The notes under the pieces are model-generated. The model saw only the letters and a list, made by a program, of their open reading frames with translations. It was not told the DNA's origin and searched no databases. Position numbers and translations under genes: made by a program. From Basidiobolus meristosporus CBS 931.73 (lineage: Eukaryota > Basidiobolomycota > Basidiobolomycetes > Basidiobolales > Basidiobolaceae), in the NCBI GenBank assembly GCA_002104905.1, contig MCFE01000163.1, positions 62,001 through 126,000 of the forward strand: a stretch of DNA of 64,000 bases, given 5' to 3'. This document shows, piece after piece, positions 57,190 through 64,000 of this stretch (the first letter of the stretch is position 1; each line of letters begins with the position of its first letter).

Positions 57190-58291
57190 GTAGAGTAACT
57201 GAAGAGCAAGTGGTGATTAGGTGGAGGGGGTGGCTATTGCATAAGCATCAAAGGTCTATGTCAATGTACAACGGGGAAGAATTAGTAGAAAAGGAAGTTC
57301 AAAAATGATTAGAAGCAATATGGAAACTGGAAAGCAACTCAGCAGGGAGAGTGCATCGCTTGGATTATATAGAAAACTGAGTGGAGTATCAGACAAATTT
57401 GTCATTCGTGGCCAGCAAATGAGACGATAGGGTGAGGGATTCGGCCGAATTTAGCATAGAAGGTATTATATAAGTGGTCTCATGTAATCGTGAGCCACTC
57501 TAGCCTAGAAAATGTCAAGTAAGCCTCTGGTCAACCTCGCTGCACGCAAACCTCTCTAAGACTCACTTGACTACCACCAGATTTAGTGGGCAAGCCCAAA
57601 CCTAGCGAATGAATGCTCGTATCTCCTCTCCTGTTTCACCGGCATCAAATATAGTAAGGAAGGACGCGGAAAAGGCGGAAAAGGCGGGAAGCCCTGGCAT
57701 CCCTTATATTTGTTTGTGAGACCCGAATATTGTGGATTTGAAACGAAGCAGCCTTGATGTTTTATTGCAATTACCCTCGTAGGTTGGTGATCGTACGGAA
57801 ATCTATTTATCACCACCAACACCAAGCTGACCAATCTCGATCAGAAAGTTGCATACCATCTCACGCAATTACCTATATGGAAAGTGGGGAGGTAGGCTTT
57901 GTACTACGAGGGTCGAGCGAAAGATGAAGCGTACCGGGGAGTGAAAAGTAGTGCATCGATTGACTTTAATGGGCATGGCTGAAGTGCGCCGTGTTGGTGC
58001 TGACTTGGCCTTACTTCACATATGAGTGTGGCGAGGTCCAAGACCGCTGTCGCACATATATTCTCAATTGAAACTAGCCGCTTTTGGGTTAGTGAATAGC
58101 AAAGTACTCATCGAATAAACAGGTTGGGTGGAGTCTAGAATCTCTCTTCACCAAAATAGATTAGATATGATTCCTATAGTCTAGGGCTAGGGGTTTGATT
58201 TGGGTGAGTGCTGTGGCCTGTTCATTCCATGGAGTACTCATGATGGACCCCAGCTGGGCCGCAACAAAACACTGCTTTATTTTTATGGCTT
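57190..58291. other. Intergenic region upstream of the C2H2 gene
   Basis: About 1.1 kb, mainly regulatory by position: promoter of the C2H2 gene and 3' flank of the LAMTOR4-like gene. TATA-like motifs lie at about 57365 and 57470. A purine-rich GGCGGAAAAGGCGGGAAG stretch is at 57676-57693. I see no gene. Confidence 0.5.
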
Positions 58292-58774
58292 CTAATGGCT
58301 TTGCTTCACCGCATAGACATGATCGGAATTGATCGTCATAGAGATGTTGTGGTCGAGTCCATGAACTTTACAGAGTTGGTTAATGTTTGGATCTCGCTTA
58401 AATGGGTCCATACTGAGCTTTACATGTACCTGTGACTTTTTGGAGTTCGCTTTCATCGGATTTGCTTAGTAGAGAAGATACATCTTGTAGAAGCTTGTTG
58501 ATGGTCTTCACTTCATCTGGTTTACCAAGATCACCAGTAGACTTTTAGTAATAGATCGATGTTAGTCTAGGCGTCCCTGTTCCTTCAAAACGACATGAAC
58601 TTACCGAGATCAGATTTCCCTCAAGATCGGAAACGAATGACCCGGTGTGGTTGGGTAGAGAGGCAAGTGCTTGGAACGACGATTGCTCGGCCTAACGGAA
58701 TTTCTGGTTAATCTCAAGCATAGCTCTGTCTCTCTCTCTACTGTGATATAACTTGTGGATGCTTTACTTACCAT
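58292..58774 (-). CDS. LAMTOR4-like Ragulator subunit
   Basis: Four exons (58774-58772, 58691-58605, 58541-58482, 58429-58292) give 95 aa. Exon 1 is the start codon alone. Introns are 80, 63 and 52 nt; the last has a TACTAAG branch site. Segments line up with LAMTOR4: F.ALASLPNHTGSFVSDLEG (compare IP.Q.GYLVLSEG), LISSTGDLGKPDEVKTINKLL (SSGDLEND...), MDPFKRD and ISMTINSDHVYAVKQ (roadblock-like last strands). Human LAMTOR4 is 99 aa. Ragulator tethers Rag GTPases to the lysosome or vacuole for TORC1 amino-acid sensing. Without the third intron the frame stops early, so this gene is invisible to simple ORF scanning. It lies 94 bases downstream of the DNAAF5 stop on the same strand. Identification rests on short similarity. 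Confidence 0.72.
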
Positions 58775-58868
58775 TTCTGTAGTTACGAATCAAGGAAATA
58801 GCCAAAGTCACCATTGAAAATTGGGGAAGGGGAGGCACGTGATCAGGAAAATTTCATCATGCATAACT

Positions 58869-61841
58869 TTATTGATGTTGAATCAGATCTAGAAGTTGGG
58901 GGTTAATCAGAACAGGGCGAACAGTGTTGGCCGCAGAAAGGAGTGGATTTTCGAATCTGGCTGATGCACTTTTCAATGCAGTAACAATCATTTGCTAAGG
59001 TAGGGTTAGCGGTGGTTATCAAGGTTATGTATGCTGATGAGTCGGATTTACCTGGTATTGGGCATTGTCATCGTTCAGTTGCAGCATCAGGGTCCTTAGA
59101 ATGTTTTCTACATGACTCCCCTCAAAGTTTGGTGAAACGGCGTCTAGTAGCCGTGAAACGCTGATAACTGCTTCGTTTCTTACTTCATCCTGAGCATCGT
59201 CCAGTCTCTTCAAGATCTCCGGATACATGGCGATGATCAATCGATCTAATGTTTGCTTAGCATGGATCCACGTGATGGTTAGGGTTGGCACCACTTACCA
59301 TCAGCCATCTGGGGGCAGAAGCATTTCGTCGTCTCCTCCAGCAGTTTCAGCGATCTGAGGCGCGTGCCCGGAATCTCATCTTCCAAGGATTGGCACAGAA
59401 TCATGACCAGCTGGTTGGACTGCTTCGGATCTAGCGAAGTGCTGGAGCGGTTGGATCTCAGCAAAACGTATAGGCTCTCCATGGCTGCTGCCCTTACTGT
59501 TGGGGTCTTTTGAGGCGGGTGGTATTCTAGATTGGGCAAAATGATCTCAAAGACTAATGACACAGCGTGTTGATCCTTAATAGATGTGTGCTGGAACACG
59601 CTGTTCAACGTCTGGAAGATCCTATTCCAGTTTTTAGCATTGTTTCAGTTTTTAGCATTGGGATGAAAACCCAGATTGAATGAAGCATCCCTACCGAACC
59701 CTAAGCTCCGAGTCTCGTTTGATATCAGTGAGCGTTTTCAAGCTGCTCAACACCTGGTCTAGATGGGGTTCGATGAATTCTCCTGATTCCACCAACAGTC
59801 GGCAGAACATTCGGAATTGCTCCGAATCTGTGTTCCACTTGGATTCGCTGCGCTTGAGCTTCTCGAGAAGATCATCAAAGTATTCGGCTACAAGTTCACT
59901 TGGGTTTGCGAATCCGTGCATAGCAGAGAGTGCGGAGATCGCTGCAGGGATCTTATCTGCGCCCTGGAGAACATTGGTTAGCGAAGCTCGCAGCATCTAT
60001 TTCTCAGAATCACCACCTTGCGGTCGTCTTCAAGGATCAGCAGAAAATGAAGCAGCTGGTATCCTTCTGGGCATTTGGTCAACGTTATCCCTCCTTCGGA
60101 CATTTTCGTCACGAGATTGTATGCGATGTCCACTGAGCTCTGGACGCATTCCTCTTGAATGAATTTCCTGTGGCAAAGAGTCTCAACCAGCCAAGGGACG
60201 ATCCCCAAAAGTTCGGAGCAAGAGGACCCACGAATGCATGACTCGAGCACCATTAAAAGGTTGGGGCGGGTCTCTTGGCTAGCCATATTGATCTGCTGCA
60301 CAGTCAGGTGAGCATAGATTGAAGGGTGCACATACTTTCCCAGAGTCACTGCACATTTGATTCCCTAGCCAAGCGTTAACATGGTTGAACGTTACGATAG
60401 AATGAGCTTCGCCTACCTGACTGACAACAGATGAATCTTTGTGTTGAGCCTGCATGTACAGACTCTGTAGAATTTTGGCTGTGTGGACCTCGATGGCTTT
60501 TCCCGCGTGCTCTATCAATGTATCAAGGACCTTCAAGGCCAGCACTCTATCAGTAGTGCACCAATGCTGTGTGTCTTCGAGAATCATGGGAAGAGCGTAT
60601 TCAATTGAATTCTGGGCCAACGATCCTGACGAGCAGCGTTAGAACTGATGCTATATCGCTTGGAAAGATAGCTCGCTTACCCGTTGACTTATCACTATCG
60701 CCATACCACTTTTCCAGGTCGGTAAGGTATTGACGGCATAATGTTTGCAAATCTCCAACTTCGTCGGACATTCCTGCGAACACAATTGGCAGGATTTTGA
60801 AGCTGGAGGTGTCTTGAATTGATTGATGGATCCAGTGCTTAACTACAGTGTAAAGCTCTTGGCGGACTGATGCTGACTTGTCGAAGACCAACTTATGAAG
60901 GTGTTCCAAAATCAAGTCGAGGCTAGCCATATCCAACTCCACCAGCACTTCAAGTGCCTAATGATGAAATACGTTAGATTCCCAACGACCCTACGCTGCG
61001 TAAAGAGCGATTTACCCGAAGCGAAGATATTCTAATGGACGAATGTCGATGTGTTAAAGAAGGTATCAATGCTTTGACTAATGGTTGAGCCTGTAAGCGA
61101 AGATCTTTTCCAGCAATTCTACCAAGCTCGGTAACTAGCTGAATCGAGCGCTGCAGGAAATACGAGAATCAGTAAGTATGGTCAGAATATGCTTCTGAAC
61201 TAAGCACTCTACTTTTTTCAACTCTGGAAAGACATCCTGTAAACTGGCTTGGAATATTTCTACAAGAATATTGACCACGTCGTGCTCATATCCTCCTTGC
61301 TTGATGACTTCTCCGCACACCTCAATCCATTCCAGACGGATTTCTTCAACACTCTCGATGTTTTCCTCGGTCAGCCTTTCTTTAGCTACCTTAAGCACCC
61401 TCAGTTTATGCTGAACTGGTGATTCTTTTTCGAATTTGATGAAGCTTAAATGTCCACAATACTTAGAGGCAGTTCTTTGACAAGTAGCTGCCAAGTATAC
61501 ACTTACTTTGCGATGATCTTGACGCTTAATTCTCGACATTTCTCCACTGAATCAACACTCATGCTCAACAAAGTCTCCCCGAGGGCTTCAAAAAGCGCCA
61601 CATAGACCGCATCATCCTTCTTGCTTCCGAATATGACTTTATCTATGCTTTCCAAGGCGCGACGTTTACTCACACGATCAGTACCTGTGTCATTTAGCCG
61701 ATTGACATCGCGTTGAATGGACTAACGTCGGAAGAACAGAAGGGTCAATAAGAAATCGAGCAGAAAGTCCGAATCGAACTGCAAGAATACCTGAAGGGTA
61801 AGATCATACAGTGACAGCTGCTCTGTCGTGAGATTCGACAT
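58869..61841 (-). CDS. DNAAF5: Dynein axonemal assembly factor 5 (HEATR2) homologue
   Basis: Eleven exons (61841-61791, 61721-61507, 61444-61213, 61150-61016, 60957-60681, 60625-60417, 60364-60017, 59963-59695, 59621-59299, 59245-59052, 58994-58869) give 792 aa with every phase consistent; introns are 52-73 nt. The product is HEAT repeats throughout. Family-diagnostic segments are the N-terminal KRRALESIDKVIF (human RRRALEAL), the middle SDEVGDLQTLCRQYLTDL (human NDEVPEVRQLAASLWEDVG), and the C-terminal MYPEILKRLDDAQDEVRNEAV (human IYPELLKRLDD..NDVR). Human length is 855. DNAAF5 is a cytosolic factor for preassembly of axonemal dynein arms and is tied to motile flagella. Apparent frame breaks (for example at 60017/59963) are explained by introns, so the gene looks intact. 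Confidence 0.88.
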
Positions 61842-62016
61842 TCTACTATGTGTTGTATATAACTAAGAGAAACTAAACAATGAGTACCACAGCCAATAGT
61901 TAAGCAAAAGAGCGCAAAAGAGCGGCGAATAGCCACCATTATCCAAGATTAATATCCATTCGTGATTAAGAAAATAAACAACATTCCGATTTATTAATTT
62001 TGAGAAATTTTCTTCT
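61842..62016. other. Short intergenic spacer
   Basis: 175 AT-rich bases lie between the OvoA stop and the DNAAF5 start on the same strand. They must hold the OvoA polyadenylation region (AATAAATCG near 61990 on the minus strand) and the DNAAF5 promoter. Confidence 0.6.
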
Positions 62017-64000
62017 TCATGTGCGTTTCTGCCATATTGTGCATTCAGCAAAAATAAATTCATATTTCCGCTGAGTCTCACGAAGTACAAATGGCACGTG
62101 GAAGGAATCCAAAGTACCGTCGACATTTAGGGATTCGAAAGTATCCCGGAAGCTGGGGTCGTGTGGCTTGACACGAACAAGGTCAAACCAGGGGCTCAAA
62201 ACCTGCTCCAGGCCGTCACGAGTAGTCACATTTTCGCCATCAACCTTCTTGCCTCCGATCCAATTTTCGAATGGAGTGAAGTCAGGCAACCAGGTGTTCG
62301 GCGACAAGATGACAAGAAAACCGCCTGGTACGATGCGTGTGTGAATGGTTTCAAGGAAAGATATGGGGTTGTAGAGACGGTCCAGCACATTGGCGGCCAA
62401 AACACAATGGAAATTGAAGTACACAGGATTGGTGGAGTTCAGGTTGCATGCGTCTCCTTGAAGGAAGAGAACTTTATCTGCTATCACCTGGCGTTCAGCT
62501 GCCTTCTGGCCTACGGGCTGTGGGCCGAAAAGCTGCTCAACCAACTGCAAACCAGCTGAACCATCCAACGGAAGGTCCGAGGATCCTAAAACAACCTCAC
62601 GAAGTGCTTGGATCTCTCCTTCAATGGGTGTTGAGTACCGAATGCTGCCCCGTTGGGCTAATTGGTAGCCCACTTGGATGAACCGTGCCGATAAGTCCAC
62701 TCCCACAACTTGGTCAAAGAACTGCGACATCTCGAAGGTTGAGCGCCCGGTAGCACATCCAAGATCCAAAGCGCGGATGTCCTCCTGTCCTCTCAGCTCA
62801 GAGAACTTCGAGTTCCGCACCAATGCTTCACAGATTCGGGCAGAAACTGCTTGGAAGGATTGCACATTGGGGAAGGGGGGTTGAGGACCATAGTGTCCCT
62901 CACAATAGCAGTTGACTTGGACATCGGTTTCGTACGGATTTCCAGAGGTTTCCTGGCCATTTCCTGTGACGAAAATGTTCTTGGCTTCGAAATCAGCCTC
63001 TCCATCAAGCGCCAGGGCATCTTGACCTATCGGTTGCACAACACGGAAACCGGCGTGTTGATAGAAGTGTCTTCTGAATGCATAGCGAGAATAGATTGTG
63101 GCTTCATTGCCAGTGGCAACCCAGGAGCCGCCTTTGATCAAATTGTGTTGATCATCGAAGGTAGGCGCGGTGAAGTCGTCGTACAGCGGGTGCACCTTGA
63201 AGTCAGCAAAGGGGTACATGCATGTCTTTGTCCATTGCCATACATTCCCCATGATGTCATAGAACGGCCCGGTCTGATACTTGTTAACAGGGCAAGATGA
63301 GGAGTACTTTTGCAGGCCAATATTACAACCGTCCAGCATGTAGTCAGGACCAATCGGGTGGGTGCCCGTTTTTTTGTGCTCCTCCTCCATTGCGTATTGG
63401 AGCATGTGGTTGTACTCTTCCTCGGAGGGCAGACGGGTGAGTTTCCCGGATTTCTGGCTATACCAGCGACAGTACGCATTAGCCTCCAACGCGTTGACTT
63501 CAACGGGCCAGTCCCAGGGCATGCTCGCAGTCTCAGCCAACATGTTCCTCAAGACGTAGGACCCGTCTTCTTTCTTGACCCAGAACCGGGGGGCTTCCGG
63601 CTTGATATACTGGACCCAACGCCATCCTTCCTCGGACCAATATCTCTCTTGGTGGTAGCCGCCATCGTTCATGAATTGATAAAACTCGGCGTTTGATATC
63701 AGTGTCTCGCCAGCTTGGAAGCCGGGGACGGACGCTTCGTGGTAGCCATACTCGTTATCCCAGCCGTAAATGTTGGCGAAATTCTTGAGGTGTGCCTGCG
63801 TGCGCGCCGTGTCCGAGTGGAATGGTCGGCCAAGGGTAACAGAGCCAGCTGGAACCGAGACTAATCTAATGTTTGTCGCGGAAGGATCGTAGGAATTCCA
63901 TTCCTGGCAATCTTGCTTGAAGAATGATTTGTAATCCGGATTAAGATAAGATAACGGGAGATGACGTATGAGCACTGAAGAGGTTTCCAAGTGAATGCGC
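62017..64000 (-). CDS. ovoA: OvoA: 5-histidylcysteine sulfoxide synthase with methyltransferase domain (5' end outside window)
   Basis: This open frame runs off the right edge (about 660 residues visible), so the N-terminal DinB-like part is missing. The first visible residues RIHLETSSV carry the last His and Glu of the HxxxHxE iron-binding motif. The formylglycine-generating/sulfatase-modifying domain spans about residues 40-335 (PAGSVTLG, YGWDNEYG, NAEFYQFMNDGGY, EVNALEANAYCRW, TRLPSEEEY, GNVWQWT, IKGGSW, AFRRHFYQHAGFRVV). After the NPYETD linker comes a C-terminal SAM methyltransferase (ALDLGCATGRSTFEMS, VVGVDLS, CVLAANVLDRLYNP). This is the OvoA fusion, not EgtB or Egt1: it couples cysteine and histidine to the sulfoxide in ovothiol synthesis, and the methyltransferase is thought to N-methylate the mercaptohistidine. 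It acts in the cytosol; ovothiol is an antioxidant thiol. No intron is visible. Residue numbers count from 63990, which is not the real start. Confidence 0.94.
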   Translation of the reverse strand, partial: RIHLETSSVLIRHLPLSYLNPDYKSFFKQDCQEWNSYDPSATNIRLVSVPAGSVTLGRPFHSDTARTQAHLKNFANIYGWDNEYGYHEASVPGFQAGETLISNAEFYQFMNDGGYHQERYWSEEGWRWVQYIKPEAPRFWVKKEDGSYVLRNMLAETASMPWDWPVEVNALEANAYCRWYSQKSGKLTRLPSEEEYNHMLQYAMEEEHKKTGTHPIGPDYMLDGCNIGLQKYSSSCPVNKYQTGPFYDIMGNVWQWTKTCMYPFADFKVHPLYDDFTAPTFDDQHNLIKGGSWVATGNEATIYSRYAFRRHFYQHAGFRVVQPIGQDALALDGEADFEAKNIFVTGNGQETSGNPYETDVQVNCYCEGHYGPQPPFPNVQSFQAVSARICEALVRNSKFSELRGQEDIRALDLGCATGRSTFEMSQFFDQVVGVDLSARFIQVGYQLAQRGSIRYSTPIEGEIQALREVVLGSSDLPLDGSAGLQLVEQLFGPQPVGQKAAERQVIADKVLFLQGDACNLNSTNPVYFNFHCVLAANVLDRLYNPISFLETIHTRIVPGGFLVILSPNTWLPDFTPFENWIGGKKVDGENVTTRDGLEQVLSPWFDLVRVKPHDPSFRDTFESLNVDGTLDSFHVPFVLRETQRKYEFIFAECTIWQKRT

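Noticed and set aside
58430-58481. One-base frameshift in the LAMTOR4-like gene at a run of five A.
   Set aside because: A normal-sized 52-nt intron with a TACTAAG branch site explains the change of frame, and the junction phases agree.
59964-60017. Apparent frameshift in the DNAAF5 gene, with ORFs ending and restarting around 59997.
   Set aside because: A 53-nt intron (60016-59964, GTGGTG...CCAG with a GCTAACC branch site) joins the two frames in phase and keeps HEAT-repeat continuity, so no mutation is needed.

Overview
The window looks like a scaffold from an early-diverging fungus. The evidence is the compact intron style (many 50-80 nt GT-AG introns, often with a CTAAC-like branch site), ER chaperone BiP ending in HDEL, fungal-type ribosomal proteins uL10/P0 and eL18, a PPR protein, and Ty1/copia, Ty3/gypsy and Plavaka/CACTA-like elements. 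A complete-looking homologue of the axonemal dynein assembly factor DNAAF5 and a homologue of the ovothiol enzyme OvoA sit side by side. DNAAF5 is normally kept by flagellated lineages, so a zoosporic fungus, or one that kept part of that gene set, is my best guess. I cannot name the genus.

Bases 1 to about 40,350 are AT-rich and made almost entirely of transposons, mostly decayed and nested. There are two copia families. Family A has an almost intact copy at 7820-12501, with 369-bp LTRs and TSD AAGGA. Family C has a copy at 27781-32575, with 350-bp LTRs and TSD GAATA. Both share a primer-binding site matching the anticodon arm of initiator tRNA-Met. There is one gypsy family, in copies at about 4240-6981 and 14920-18589 plus an inverted fragment at 1-575. 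A third component is a DNA transposon whose minus strand encodes a Plavaka/Tnp2-like transposase and whose plus strand carries an unrecognised ORF ('ORF2' here). The family C copia at 27781 split one of these transposons, and the gypsy at 14.9 kb landed in ORF2 of another. A G-run minisatellite lies at 24.65-24.89 kb.

From about 40,350 to 64,000 base composition rises towards balanced GC and the sequence becomes gene-dense. In order: a secreted CAP/PR-1 protein (-), an F-box protein (-), BiP (-, one intron), uL10/P0 (-, coding and 5'UTR introns), a Psr1/SCP-type phosphatase (-, six exons), an ACBD5/Atg37-like acyl-CoA-binding membrane protein (+, seven exons), a mitochondrial PPR protein (+, with a probable 1-nt frameshift), eL18 (+, start codon alone in exon 1), a two-finger C2H2 protein (-), a LAMTOR4-like protein (-, four exons), DNAAF5 (-, eleven exons), and OvoA (-, cut by the window end). 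Apart from the tight LAMTOR4-DNAAF5-OvoA tandem I see no functional cluster. The genes are ordinary housekeeping neighbours: ER folding, cytosolic ribosome, peroxisome/lipid, mitochondrial RNA, lysosomal TOR signalling, flagellar assembly and thiol antioxidant synthesis.

Exon boundaries were worked out by hand from splice consensus, reading phase and family conservation. They are models, not transcript evidence.
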